NCBI GenBank assembly: GCA_965368515.1
Contig: CBDUNF010000004.1
Coordinates: 1-42,777, forward strand
DNA length: 42,777 bases
Reading direction: 5' to 3'
Origin: JAAETI01 sp965368515
GTDB taxonomy: Bacteria; Actinomycetota; Acidimicrobiia; Spongiisociales; UBA5794
The notes below the pieces were generated by a model, which did no database searches, had not been told where the DNA came from, and saw only the letters and a program-made list of their open reading frames with translations. Positions 15,298 through 22,271 of the stretch are shown here, piece by piece (within the stretch, counting starts at the first letter, position 1; every line of letters starts with the position of its first letter). The position numbers were made by a program, and so were the translations under genes.

Positions 15298-16146
15298 CTA
15301 CGCCAAAGACTGGGCAAGCACCATCGCATCGGTGCGGGTGGTCTCGAGCAGTGCAACGGCTAGGTCGTCCGGCATGCCAAACACCGAAGTGATCTTCTTG
15401 GCTGTCGTCTCGATCGCGTCGGTGTGATCGCCGGCCACATACAGAGAAGACACGACACGAACCACTGGATACTTGGCGGTCCCTTGCTCGGGATCGCCTC
15501 GGTCCGTGACCGCATCACGCAATGCGATCGGGAAACCCCACTCTTCGAATAGCCATCCGGCCACAGTGATGTGGGTCCAGCCGAATGCCTGCTTCTCGAG
15601 ATCGAGCAGCGGTCCCTTTCCTGCCTGCCAATCTGCCAGCACCGCTCGATAGCGCGGTTGGCTGGATGCAAGCAGGGGAATGGCGATGCCCTCGAGCAGG
15701 GAAGCTGAGAAATTCTCGCTGCGACGGGCGCGATCGAAGTGATTCGACAACGCTGCTGCAGCCGAGGCTCGCCACGCAGATGCATGCCAGAACTGGGTCA
15801 GGTCAAAACCGCGGAAAGGCTTGGAAGCGACGACCCTGCTTGCCGCAAGGGAAATCAGCATTGATTCAAGCTGGTTCTTGCCGAACATCGTGACTGCCTG
15901 AGTCACCCCGACAATCGGGTTGCGTGGTGCGTAGGCGGCTGAGTTCACGATTGAGAGCAGCCGTGCCGAAAGACCGGGGTCTCTGCCGACGGTCGCAGCG
16001 ACCTCTCGCAGATCACAGTCGGGCGAACTCACTTGCTCGATGGCTGCTGCAACCATCCCCGGAATCGTGGGAGGTTGCAGACCACCCAGTGCTCGTTTCA
16101 GCTCTGACGATCCCGAGTCGTTCTTGGATCTCTTCAGCTTGAGCAT
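15298..16146 (-). CDS. HDOD-domain protein
   Basis: HDOD domains are catalytically inactive relatives of HD phosphohydrolases found in bacterial signalling proteins. The 282-residue product has the typical opening LQPPTIPGMVAAAIEQVSS, then VGRDPGLSARLLSIVNSAAYAP and GVTQAVTMFGKNQLESMLISLA, followed by helical repeats to about residue 220. No metal-binding HD pair is seen. The start at 16146 has AGGGGA a few bases upstream and lies 10 bases after the stop of the channel gene, so the two are almost certainly co-transcribed and may act together. Confidence 0.88.
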   Translation of the reverse strand: MLKLKRSKNDSGSSELKRALGGLQPPTIPGMVAAAIEQVSSPDCDLREVAATVGRDPGLSARLLSIVNSAAYAPRNPIVGVTQAVTMFGKNQLESMLISLAASRVVASKPFRGFDLTQFWHASAWRASAAAALSNHFDRARRSENFSASLLEGIAIPLLASSQPRYRAVLADWQAGKGPLLDLEKQAFGWTHITVAGWLFEEWGFPIALRDAVTDRGDPEQGTAKYPVVRVVSSLYVAGDHTDAIETTAKKITSVFGMPDDLAVALLETTRTDAMVLAQSLA

Positions 16147-16156
16147 CAGTTCCCCT

Positions 16157-17185
16157 TCACTCTGCTCGTCGGCCCATCTTCGTGGCGAAGATGCTGAGCA
16201 CCCCACCAAGCATGATGTAGCCAATAAGGACCTCGATCATCGCCACCAACTGTGCTGCGGTCGATGCCGGTACGGCGTCTCCATAGCCGAGAGTCGTCAT
16301 GGTCACGATGCTGTAATACATGGGGGAGAGCCATGTCTCGTAGTCGCCGTAGTCGACCTCCACGAAGCTGTAAGCGATGGCGAAGACCGCAGCGATGGCC
16401 CCGGTCCACAAGACCCAGCGGGCAAAGCTGCGGCCGCAGTCTGAGGTGATGGACCAGATGCGATAGATCACACCGTTGAGCCGGCTCTTGTGGCGAAACT
16501 CATACAGGTAGTTCTGATCCATGATGGCGCGACGCACCATGTAGGCACCGGCGAAATCAGCATCCAGGATGTCGACGCCGATCCAGTCGGCGCTGGACGA
16601 TCCGGTGACGGACTTGACCCGAGAGCGAGACAAGTCTGTGTCGCGGAAGATGGCCCGGTCGACGATCGCGCCGGTCAAGTCGACACCGGTCATGTCCGCC
16701 CGGGAGAAGTCGGCGGTGCTGAGCGTTGCGTCGCGAAGTCGCGCTCCTCGCAGGTTGGCCGTCCTCAGGTCCGCTCCGGTGAGATCGGCATGCGACAACG
16801 TGGCGTCATCGAGATTGGCGTTGAACAGAACGGCGTTGGTCAGATCAGACCGCCCGAACATGGCACTAAAAGCGTAGGCATTGGTCAAGTCGGCGCCGGT
16901 GAGGTCGGCACCGAGCAGCTGGGTTTCCTCGAGCTTTGCTTCGACCAGGATCGCATCACGGAGACAGGCCCCGTTGAGCTTGCTCTCACTGAGGTCCGCA
17001 CCCGCCAGGTCCGCACCGGTGAGGTCACGGCCTGACAAGTCAACGCCGGCCAGATTGGCGTTGCCAAGATAGGCACCGACTAGGTCCCCTTCGAGGTCAA
17101 TACCGTCTAACTCCGGGGGGAATGCGGGCGCGATCACAGGTTGTGGTTCGGGCTGTTCCGTGTGCTCGAGTTCGGTCAGGCTCAT
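16157..17185 (-). CDS. Pentapeptide-repeat protein with C-terminal potassium-channel pore
   Basis: The 342-residue product has two parts. Residues about 26-190 are pentapeptide repeats (A-D/N-L-x-x: ANLAG, ADLSE, ADLTG, ANLRG), forming a right-handed quadrilateral beta helix in known structures. Residues 257-334 hold two membrane helices (about 257-276 and 311-334) around a pore loop with the filter TMTTLGYGD at 295-303, the two-TM potassium channel signature. The cytosolic repeat domain is therefore N-terminal to the pore. The start is uncertain: 17185 is the last ATG before the repeats, and the frame stays open to 17410. What gates the channel is unknown; the downstream HDOD gene suggests a signalling link. 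Confidence 0.87.
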   Translation of the reverse strand: MSLTELEHTEQPEPQPVIAPAFPPELDGIDLEGDLVGAYLGNANLAGVDLSGRDLTGADLAGADLSESKLNGACLRDAILVEAKLEETQLLGADLTGADLTNAYAFSAMFGRSDLTNAVLFNANLDDATLSHADLTGADLRTANLRGARLRDATLSTADFSRADMTGVDLTGAIVDRAIFRDTDLSRSRVKSVTGSSSADWIGVDILDADFAGAYMVRRAIMDQNYLYEFRHKSRLNGVIYRIWSITSDCGRSFARWVLWTGAIAAVFAIAYSFVEVDYGDYETWLSPMYYSIVTMTTLGYGDAVPASTAAQLVAMIEVLIGYIMLGGVLSIFATKMGRRAE

Positions 17186-17394
17186 GTATACGCGATCGGT
17201 TCGTTTCGTGGTAGACGGCTTTCGCTTGGGGCTCCTGTCGGCCGCAATCATTGCTAGTTGCGCGCTCGGGGAGAGCTGCTTGTTGCCGGCACTGGGAGGC
17301 CCCGGAACGCCGAAACACCAATCGGAGAGGCGCAGGCGACGTATTGCGCCGCAGAGTTCGGATGCGTCGCCTGTAGCCAAAAGCGAGCAAAGCC

Positions 17395-17423
17395 TTGAAT
17401 AGCGGCCCAAGACGCTTTACATT
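17395..17423 (+). promoter_or_regulatory. Distal promoter candidate for infA operon
   Basis: TTGAAT (17395-17400), 17 bases, then TACATT (17418-17423). This is close to the vegetative sigma consensus with optimal spacing. A start near 17430 would place a perfect 7-bp hairpin (TCACGGC/GCCGTGA, 17428-17446) at the RNA 5' end. Confidence 0.6.
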
Positions 17424-17427
17424 GGCA

Positions 17428-17446
17428 TCACGGCAACTGGCCGTGA
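17428..17446 (+). other. Hairpin at the distal infA transcript start
   Basis: TCACGGC pairs perfectly with GCCGTGA around the loop AACTG. It could stabilise the 5' end of the distal transcript; no T tract follows. Confidence 0.5.
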
Positions 17447-17471
17447 GACGCATGCGTTCGTCGCGTGCGAT

Positions 17472-17500
17472 TTGCTCACGTCTGCAGGAGTTCCTATAGT
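17472..17500 (+). promoter_or_regulatory. Proximal promoter candidate for infA operon
   Basis: TTGCTC (17472-17477), 17 bases, then TATAGT (17495-17500). Transcription would start near 17507, giving a leader of about 29 bases. Confidence 0.6.
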
Positions 17501-17506
17501 TGCCGT

Positions 17507-17526
17507 CCGGCCCATGTCCGGGCCGG
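17507..17526 (+). promoter_or_regulatory. Leader hairpin abutting the infA Shine-Dalgarno
   Basis: CCGGCCC (17507-17513) pairs perfectly with GGGCCGG (17520-17526) around a six-base loop. The 3' arm overlaps the GGGGA Shine-Dalgarno (17525-17529) of infA, so the hairpin may limit ribosome entry. Confidence 0.5.
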
Positions 17527-17535
17527 GGATTTCTT

Positions 17536-17757
17536 GTGGCTAAAAAAGACGACGTAATCGAAGTTATAGGCACCGTCGTCGAGCCTCTTCCTAACGCAAT
17601 GTTCAGGGTGAAGCTCGATAACGGACACGAAGTGTTGTGCCATATCTCGGGAAAGATGCGGATGCATTACATCCGGATTCTCCCTGGGGACAAGGTTCGC
17701 ATTGAAATGTCTCCCTATGACCTCGAGCGCGGCAGAATCATTTATAGGTACCGATGA
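17536..17757 (+). CDS. infA: Translation initiation factor IF-1
   Basis: IF-1 is an OB-fold factor that occupies the A site during initiation. From GTG 17536 the product is 73 residues, the usual size: AKKDDVIEVIGTVVEPLPNAMFRVKLDNGHE, then HISGKMRMHYIRILPGDKVRIEMSPYDL and GRIIYRYR. The frame is open upstream, but the conserved N-terminus begins here, and GGGGA lies six bases before. It heads the infA-rpmJ-rpsM-rpsK-rpsD-rpoA-rplQ operon, separated from map by the accessory block. The stop overlaps the rpmJ ATG. Confidence 0.97.
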   Translation: MAKKDDVIEVIGTVVEPLPNAMFRVKLDNGHEVLCHISGKMRMHYIRILPGDKVRIEMSPYDLERGRIIYRYR

Positions 17758-17867
17758 AAGTATCAGCCTCCGTAAAGAAGATGTGTGAGAAGTGCCGGGT
17801 TATCCGCCGGCACGGACGCGTGTGGGTGGTTTGTTCCAACCCACGCCATAAGCAGCGTCAGGGGTAA
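17754..17867 (+). CDS. rpmJ: 50S ribosomal protein L36
   Basis: L36 is the smallest ribosomal protein. The 37-residue product reads MKVSASVKKMCEKC at the start and NPRHKQRQG at the end, a standard L36. Cys11, Cys14, Cys27 and His32 form the zinc ribbon, so this is the zinc-containing form. It overlaps infA by four bases and lies seven bases before rpsM. Confidence 0.97.
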   Translation: MKVSASVKKMCEKCRVIRRHGRVWVVCSNPRHKQRQG

Positions 17868-17874
17868 TTGTTTT

Positions 17875-18252
17875 ATGGCTCGTATTGCCGGAACCGACCT
17901 TCCAAGAGACAAGCGTGTTGAGATCGGGCTCACCTACATATTTGGTGTTGGCCTGACGAGTTCGCATGCCATCCTCGATGACCTCGATATTGATCGAGGC
18001 ACGCAGGTTCGGGACCTCACCGACAGTGAGGTCGTTCGGATCCGCCAGTACATCGATGCCAACCTGACGGTCGAAGGTGATCTACGGCGCGAAGTCGCCC
18101 AGAACATCAAGCGCAAGATTGAGATTGGGTCGTATCAGGGATTCCGGCACCGCCGTGGTCTTCCGGTACGCGGGCAGCGCACCCACACAAATGCGCGTAC
18201 TCGCAAGGGCAGGGCAGTTGCCATTGCGGGTAAGAAAAAGGTCACCAAGTAG
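17875..18252 (+). CDS. rpsM: 30S ribosomal protein S13
   Basis: S13 is a 30S head protein that contacts P-site tRNA and bridges to L5. From ATG 17875 the product is 125 residues: MARIAGTDLPRDKRVEIGLTYIFGVG, then DLTDSEVVRIRQYID, GDLRREVAQNIKRK and the C-terminal HRRGLPVRGQRTHTNARTRKG motif. The frame extends upstream into rpmJ without S13 similarity. AGGGGT at 17860-17865 is a possible Shine-Dalgarno. Confidence 0.98.
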   Translation: MARIAGTDLPRDKRVEIGLTYIFGVGLTSSHAILDDLDIDRGTQVRDLTDSEVVRIRQYIDANLTVEGDLRREVAQNIKRKIEIGSYQGFRHRRGLPVRGQRTHTNARTRKGRAVAIAGKKKVTK

Positions 18253-18272
18253 CGGTCGCGGAGAGGTAGCAA

Positions 18273-18662
18273 GTGGCGAAGCCCCAGCAGCGCAGCCGGC
18301 GCAAGGTCAAGAGAAACGTTTCTCACGGCCAAGCGCACATCAAGGCGAGCTTCAACAACACAATCATCACACTCACAGATCAGGAAGGCCGTGTCCTCGG
18401 ATGGACATCGGGTGGATCTGTTGGGTTCAAGGGTTCCCGCAAGTCAACCCCCTATGCGGCTCAGGTCGCAGCCGAGCAGGCAGCTCGCAAGGCTGGTGAG
18501 ATGGGGATGCGCAAGCTAGACGTCATCGTTGCTGGCTCCGGATCAGGGCGCGAAACCGCCATCCGCACCATGCAGAACATGGGTATCGAGATCACCGGCA
18601 TCCGGGACAACACCCCGATTCCTCATAACGGCTGCCGCCCCAAGAAGCGGAAGGGTCGTTAG
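18273..18662 (+). CDS. rpsK: 30S ribosomal protein S11
   Basis: S11 lies on the 30S platform near the Shine-Dalgarno helix. The 129-residue product has GQAHIKASFNNTIITLTDQEG, SGGSVGFKGSRKSTPYAAQ and the C-terminal GIEITGIRDNTPIPHNGCRPKKRKGR signature. It starts at GTG 18273, with GAGAGG upstream, and is followed two bases later by rpsD. Length and order are canonical. Confidence 0.98.
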   Translation: MAKPQQRSRRKVKRNVSHGQAHIKASFNNTIITLTDQEGRVLGWTSGGSVGFKGSRKSTPYAAQVAAEQAARKAGEMGMRKLDVIVAGSGSGRETAIRTMQNMGIEITGIRDNTPIPHNGCRPKKRKGR

Positions 18663-18664
18663 AG

Positions 18665-19270
18665 ATGGCTCGCTACACAGGACCTCGCACCAAGGTCAGC
18701 CGCCGTTCGCGGCAGCTCCTCGACGAGAACAAGGCCAAGTACTTCGACCGCCGCCCTTATCCACCGGGTGATCACGGTCGTGGCCGAATCCGCGAATCGC
18801 AGTACCTCGTTCAGCTTCGTGAGAAGCAGAAGCTTCGTCATATCTATGGCGTTCTCGAGAAGCAGTTCCGCCGCTACTACAAAGAGGCGAACCGTCGCAA
18901 CGAGATCACAGGTACCGCACTTCTCCAGATTCTCGAGTCCCGGCTCGACAACGTTGTTTACCGCGCTGGCTTGGCACGGACTCGTCCACAGGCACGGCAG
19001 CTGGTCAACCACGGCCATTTCCTCGTGAATGGCAAGAAGGTCGATATCCCTTCTTATCAGGTGCGTCAGGGTGATGTTGTAACCATCAAGGAACGCAGCA
19101 AGGACACGTTTGCGGTCCAGCATGCGATCGACACGATCGATCGTTCTGCCCCTGAGTGGATTGATGTTGATATCGACAAGCGTGCCGCCACGGTGTCGTT
19201 GATTCCAAGCCGCGAACAGATCGACACAGAGATCAAAGAACAGCTAATCGTCGAGCTTTACTCGAAGTAG
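18665..19270 (+). CDS. rpsD: 30S ribosomal protein S4 (zinc-free form)
   Basis: S4 is a primary assembly protein of the 30S body and, in enterobacteria, the alpha operon repressor. The 201-residue product begins MARYTGPRTKVSRR and contains the S4 RNA-binding domain (LESRLDNVVYRAGLARTRPQARQLVNHGHFLVNGKKVDIPSYQVRQGD, split here only by description). The N-terminal cysteine cluster of zinc-type S4 is absent. The following 27-base gap contains GGAGGA for rpoA. Confidence 0.98.
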   Translation: MARYTGPRTKVSRRSRQLLDENKAKYFDRRPYPPGDHGRGRIRESQYLVQLREKQKLRHIYGVLEKQFRRYYKEANRRNEITGTALLQILESRLDNVVYRAGLARTRPQARQLVNHGHFLVNGKKVDIPSYQVRQGDVVTIKERSKDTFAVQHAIDTIDRSAPEWIDVDIDKRAATVSLIPSREQIDTEIKEQLIVELYSK

Positions 19271-19297
19271 CCCTAGTCCGAGTCGGAGGAGCAGAGC

Positions 19298-20248
19298 GTG
19301 CTCATCGTCCAGCGTCCCCATATTGAAGAAGAGCAGGTAAGCGACAACCGTTCGCGGTTTATCGTCGAGCCGCTTGAACCCGGTTTCGGTCACACGCTGG
19401 GTAACACCCTGCGTCGTGCCCTGCTCGCCCGTATTCCCGGTGCAGCGATCACATCCGTAAGGATCGAGGGTGTCCACCACGAGTTCTCGACGATCGAGGG
19501 CGTCGTTGAAGACGTCGTCGATTTCATCCTCAACCTCAAGCGTGTCGTGCTTCGTATCGAAGCCGAGGGCCCGCAGACCGTCTATCTATCGGCCAAGGGT
19601 GCCGGTGTGGTCAAGGCGAAAGACCTCAAGGTTCCCGCCGGTGTCGAGGTCGTGAATACCGACCTGCATCTCGCCACGCTTTCGGCTTCTGGTCACCTCG
19701 AGGTCGAAATGACCGCCGAGCGTGGTGTCGGCTACCGCAGCGCCGAAGGTAATTCCAAGAGCGACACGATCGGCGTCATTCCGATTGACTCGATCTTCTC
19801 GCCGGTTCGCAAGGTTGCGTTCCGCGTCGACGATACCCAGGTCGGGATGGTTACGAACTTCGACAAGCTCATCATCGACGTTGAGACTGACTCTTCGCTG
19901 TCGCCGAGTGAGGCCGTATCCTCAGCCGGCAAGACGCTCCGCGAGCTGCTCGGTCTCTTTGCCGACATGGACGAGGGCGAAGGCCTGGAACTTGGCGACA
20001 TTGTCACCGCAGAATCGACCTCGCCAGATCTCGACCTGCCGATCGAAGCCTTGGACCTCTCCGAGCGTCCCCGCAACTGCCTGCGCCGTGCGCAGATCCA
20101 GACTGTCGGCGAGCTGGTTGAGAAGACTGAGGAAGAGCTGCTCAACATCACCAACTTCGGCCAGAAGAGCCTCGAAGAGGTCGGCGCCAAGCTCGATGAG
20201 CTCGGTCTGTCGCTGACCCATTCCGGTGAGACTGCGGAGGGTGTCTGA
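19298..20248 (+). CDS. rpoA: RNA polymerase alpha subunit
   Basis: The alpha subunit dimerises to start RNA polymerase assembly, and its C-terminal domain contacts UP elements and activators. The 316-residue product has the N-terminal domain (RFIVEPLEPGFGHTLGNTLRRALL, EFSTIEGVVEDVVDFILNLK) to about residue 230, a short acidic linker, and a helix-hairpin-helix C-terminal domain near 245-310 (LDLSERPRNCLRRAQIQTVGEL, then NFGQKSLEEV). The GTG start at 19298 has GGAGGA at 19285-19290. The stop shares one base with the rplQ ATG. Confidence 0.98.
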   Translation: MLIVQRPHIEEEQVSDNRSRFIVEPLEPGFGHTLGNTLRRALLARIPGAAITSVRIEGVHHEFSTIEGVVEDVVDFILNLKRVVLRIEAEGPQTVYLSAKGAGVVKAKDLKVPAGVEVVNTDLHLATLSASGHLEVEMTAERGVGYRSAEGNSKSDTIGVIPIDSIFSPVRKVAFRVDDTQVGMVTNFDKLIIDVETDSSLSPSEAVSSAGKTLRELLGLFADMDEGEGLELGDIVTAESTSPDLDLPIEALDLSERPRNCLRRAQIQTVGELVEKTEEELLNITNFGQKSLEEVGAKLDELGLSLTHSGETAEGV

Positions 20249-20598
20249 TGCCAAAGCCGAAGAAGGGCCCCCGTCTTGGCGGTAGCCCGTCACATCAGCG
20301 GAAGATTCTCGCCAACATGGCTGCCTCGCTCATTCAGGAAGAGCGGGTGACCACGACTGTGACTCGAGCCAAGGTGCTCCGGCCGTACGTCGAGAAGATG
20401 GTGACCAAGGCGCGGCGGGGCGATCTGCACGCTCGTCGCATGGTGCTCCGCAAGATCCAGAACAACGATGCCGTTACCAAGCTGTTCGATGACGTCGGCC
20501 CTCGCTATGAGGACCGCGATGGTGGGTATACCCGCATCATCAAGCTCGGTCCGCGGCGTGGTGATGGCACTGAGATGGCCATCATCGAGTTCGTCTAA
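20248..20598 (+). CDS. rplQ: 50S ribosomal protein L17
   Basis: L17 lies near the tunnel exit. The 116-residue product begins MPKPKKGPRLGGSPSHQRKI and contains LIQEERVTTTVTRAKVLRP, VEKMVTKARRGDLHARRMV and the closing GYTRIIKLGPRRGDGTEMAIIEFV. It is the last gene of the alpha operon here. The next core gene, truA, is displaced 3.7 kb downstream by the second accessory block, and a 12-bp hairpin follows 15 bases after the stop. Confidence 0.98.
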   Translation: MPKPKKGPRLGGSPSHQRKILANMAASLIQEERVTTTVTRAKVLRPYVEKMVTKARRGDLHARRMVLRKIQNNDAVTKLFDDVGPRYEDRDGGYTRIIKLGPRRGDGTEMAIIEFV

Positions 20599-20613
20599 TT
20601 CCGACCGTTTCTT

Positions 20614-20641
20614 CACCGCTCGGACCTGAGTCTGAGCGGTG
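20614..20641 (+). terminator. 12-bp hairpin at the end of the alpha operon
   Basis: CACCGCTCGGAC (20614-20625) pairs with GTCTGAGCGGTG (20630-20641) around the loop CTGA, twelve pairs with one G-T. No T tract follows, so it is not a textbook intrinsic terminator. Its last three bases are the proposed GTG start of the Nudix gene. Confidence 0.6.
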
Positions 20642-21190
20642 AGTCGCGTCTCGAACCTCCGCACGCACCTCGAAGCGTATGAACCGAGCGCCGGCGAGCG
20701 TCACGCAGTTGCCGCGGTCGCCAACCTGTTGGAGACCGTCACCAATCCACTGTCCGATGAGACGTTCATCCCAGGGCATGTCACCGCCAGCGCCTTCGTG
20801 CTCGACAAGCGCCACCAACGGCTGCTCCTGATCCACCACGGCAAGCTCCTGCGCTGGCTCCAGCCAGGCGGTCACATCGATCCTGGTGAAGACACGATGA
20901 CCGCCGCCATTCGAGAGGTTGAAGAGGAGACCGGGGTGATGGGAGTCCCGCTCGGCAGCGGGATCTTTGACTTAGATGTCCACGCGATTCCCGCACACGG
21001 GCGTCAACCTCCGCACATCCATTACGACGTTCGGTTCTTGCTCGAGGCCACCAGCGACACGCTGAAGCACTCTGATGAAGTCCTCGGAGTTCGTTGGGTT
21101 CCGTTCAATGAGGTGCCGGACCTCACCAGTGAGGAGTCAGTCCTCCGCCCAACAGGCAAGATCAAGCGGCTCTTCGGCTGGGGCCGGTAG
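20639..21190 (+). CDS. Nudix hydrolase
   Basis: Nudix enzymes cleave nucleoside diphosphates linked to another group. The 183-residue product has a complete Nudix box: Gly78, Glu84, Arg92-Glu93, Glu96-Glu97 and Gly99, in the order G-x5-E-x7-RE-V-x-EE-x-GV. The catalytic domain starts near residue 46 (GHVTASAFVLDKRHQRLLLI) and ends with VRWVPFNEVPDLT. The 45-residue N-terminal helical part is not a standard piece. The GTG at 20639 lies in a stable hairpin and lacks a Shine-Dalgarno, so the true start may lie downstream. The substrate is unknown. Confidence 0.88.
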   Translation: MSRVSNLRTHLEAYEPSAGERHAVAAVANLLETVTNPLSDETFIPGHVTASAFVLDKRHQRLLLIHHGKLLRWLQPGGHIDPGEDTMTAAIREVEEETGVMGVPLGSGIFDLDVHAIPAHGRQPPHIHYDVRFLLEATSDTLKHSDEVLGVRWVPFNEVPDLTSEESVLRPTGKIKRLFGWGR

Positions 21191-21226
21191 GTAGACAACC
21201 TATCTACCAATAGGTAGTATTGCTAC
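21190..21226 (+). promoter_or_regulatory. Tiled inverted repeats, probable PadR operator
   Basis: Half-sites of the type GTAG and CTAC alternate across 37 bases: GGTAGA (21190-21195) with TCTACC (21203-21208), CTACC (21204-21208) with GGTAG (21213-21217), and GTAG (21214-21217) with CTAC (21223-21226). They cover the candidate promoter of padR. Autoregulation through such dyads is usual for PadR proteins, so this is the likely operator. Confidence 0.7.
21192..21220 (+). promoter_or_regulatory. padR promoter candidate
   Basis: TAGACA (21192-21197), 17 bases, then TAGTAT (21215-21220). The expected start falls at about 21227-21230, on or next to the GTG start codon, so the transcript is probably leaderless. 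Confidence 0.6.
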
Positions 21227-21229
21227 ATA

Positions 21230-21592
21230 GTGAAGAACTCGACGCGTAAGAACCTCGATCAGCGCAATGGGCAATGGCTCAAGGGCGTTCTTGACCTGTG
21301 CGTTCTTGGCGCGTTGCGTAACGGTGAGGCCTACGGCTACCAGCTCTCCCGAATTCTCGAAGCCGCGGGATTGGGTGTCATCAAGGGTGGGACTCTGTAC
21401 CCGGTGCTCAACCGAATGGAGAGCGATGGCCTGGTCGATGTTGCATGGAGAGCCAGCGAGAAGGGCCCGAACCGCAAGTACTACGAACTCACCGATGAGG
21501 GAGAAGGCGTGCTTGATGATGCGGCCAAGCAATGGCAAGCGTTTGCAGAGGTCACGGTCGCTCTCATGGAGAAGCGCGGGAGAGAGCAATGA
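21230..21592 (+). CDS. PadR-family transcriptional regulator
   Basis: PadR proteins are winged-helix repressors, often of efflux or membrane functions, that respond to small molecules. The 120-residue product has the winged helix at about residues 18-90 (LDLCVLGALRNGEAYGYQLSRI, GTLYPVLNRMESDGLV, KYYELTDEGEG) and a short C-terminal dimerisation helix. The GTG at 21230 is the start; no Shine-Dalgarno precedes it. The stop overlaps the start of the next gene by four bases, a membrane protein with a HAAS-like N-terminus, which is the usual partner of PadR. Confidence 0.93.
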   Translation: MKNSTRKNLDQRNGQWLKGVLDLCVLGALRNGEAYGYQLSRILEAAGLGVIKGGTLYPVLNRMESDGLVDVAWRASEKGPNRKYYELTDEGEGVLDDAAKQWQAFAEVTVALMEKRGREQ

Positions 21593-22251
21593 CGCAGGAA
21601 ACCTGGGTCTACCTCGCACAACTAGTCCGCCTATTGCGCGAGGAGGGTGTCGACGGAACGCGGATAGGCGACATGGTTGCGGAAGTCGAACAGCATCTCG
21701 TTGAGTCCGGTCTCGATCCGGTCGACGAGTTGGGCCCGCCTCCGGTGCTGGCAGCCGAGATGGCGCGACGTCCGGGAGCGAGAAGACCAGGCTGGCTTCC
21801 TCCGCTATGGCTAGTTCAACTGGGAGCGTTTGCACTACTCCTGCTCATGATGCCGTTGACCACGCCTTACCTGTGGGAGGAATCCACCATTCCGGTGACC
21901 CGCGATGCGGTGAGCTATGCGATTGTCTTCTATGTCGGAGTGTTTTGGATCGGCTACGGCGCCAACCGACGCCTAGATGGTCGGACGTGGAGCGCTCTCG
22001 GTTGGCGTTTCGTGTTGGCTCTGCTTGCGCTTTCTGCTGCCGTGGCGCTGCTTGTCGGCGTGGGCGACGAGTCGAATCTCCTTGCGCTTCCCAAGATTCC
22101 GTACCTGCTGTTCAGCGGCCTATTTGGGTCCGCTCTTGTGCTGCTGTTGATCCGGCACAGCAATCCAGTGCGGTTTCCCGAGCATGCCCAGCATCTCAAC
22201 TCGCTCAAGCGAGGACCATTTGCCGGCCGAGCCCCGGTGTCCGGCAGGTAG
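21589..22251 (+). CDS. PadR-associated membrane protein with HAAS-like N-terminus
   Basis: The 220-residue product has an N-terminal cytosolic alpha-helical part (about 1-60: AQLVRLLREEGVDGTRIGDMVAEVE, then QHLVESGLDPVDELGPP) resembling the HAAS domain found next to PadR genes, followed by four hydrophobic segments (about 72-90, 107-125, 138-155 and 168-186) and a basic tail. It overlaps padR by four bases and is presumably co-expressed under the same operator. Function is unassigned; membrane stress sensing with PadR is an inference from the family. The ATG at 21589 is chosen because the frame upstream lies within padR. Confidence 0.75.
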   Translation: MTQETWVYLAQLVRLLREEGVDGTRIGDMVAEVEQHLVESGLDPVDELGPPPVLAAEMARRPGARRPGWLPPLWLVQLGAFALLLLMMPLTTPYLWEESTIPVTRDAVSYAIVFYVGVFWIGYGANRRLDGRTWSALGWRFVLALLALSAAVALLVGVGDESNLLALPKIPYLLFSGLFGSALVLLLIRHSNPVRFPEHAQHLNSLKRGPFAGRAPVSGR

Positions 22252-22259
22252 CGGCCGGG

Positions 22260-22265
22260 TACGCT
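22260..22265 (+). promoter_or_regulatory. -10-like box placing the second GNAT gene as leaderless
   Basis: TACGCT ends six bases before the ATG at 22272; no Shine-Dalgarno is visible. Confidence 0.5.
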
Positions 22266-22271
22266 CATGGC

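Larger units (their letters stand above)
17186..17535. other. 350-base intergenic region between the channel gene and infA
   Basis: No gene was recognised here. On the plus strand it holds two promoter-like elements (17395-17423 and 17472-17500) and two GC-rich hairpins (17428-17446 and 17507-17526) leading to infA. The promoter of the divergent channel gene must lie in the left half, but I could not pick a convincing one. Confidence 0.7.

Noticed and set aside
16490..17035. 181-codon plus-strand frame opposite the pentapeptide repeats
   Set aside because: Its repetitive look is the mirror of the pentapeptide repeats on the other strand.
16569..17090. Regular short repeats of about 15 bases as a possible DNA repeat array
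   Set aside because: They are the codons of the pentapeptide repeats and vary at synonymous positions.
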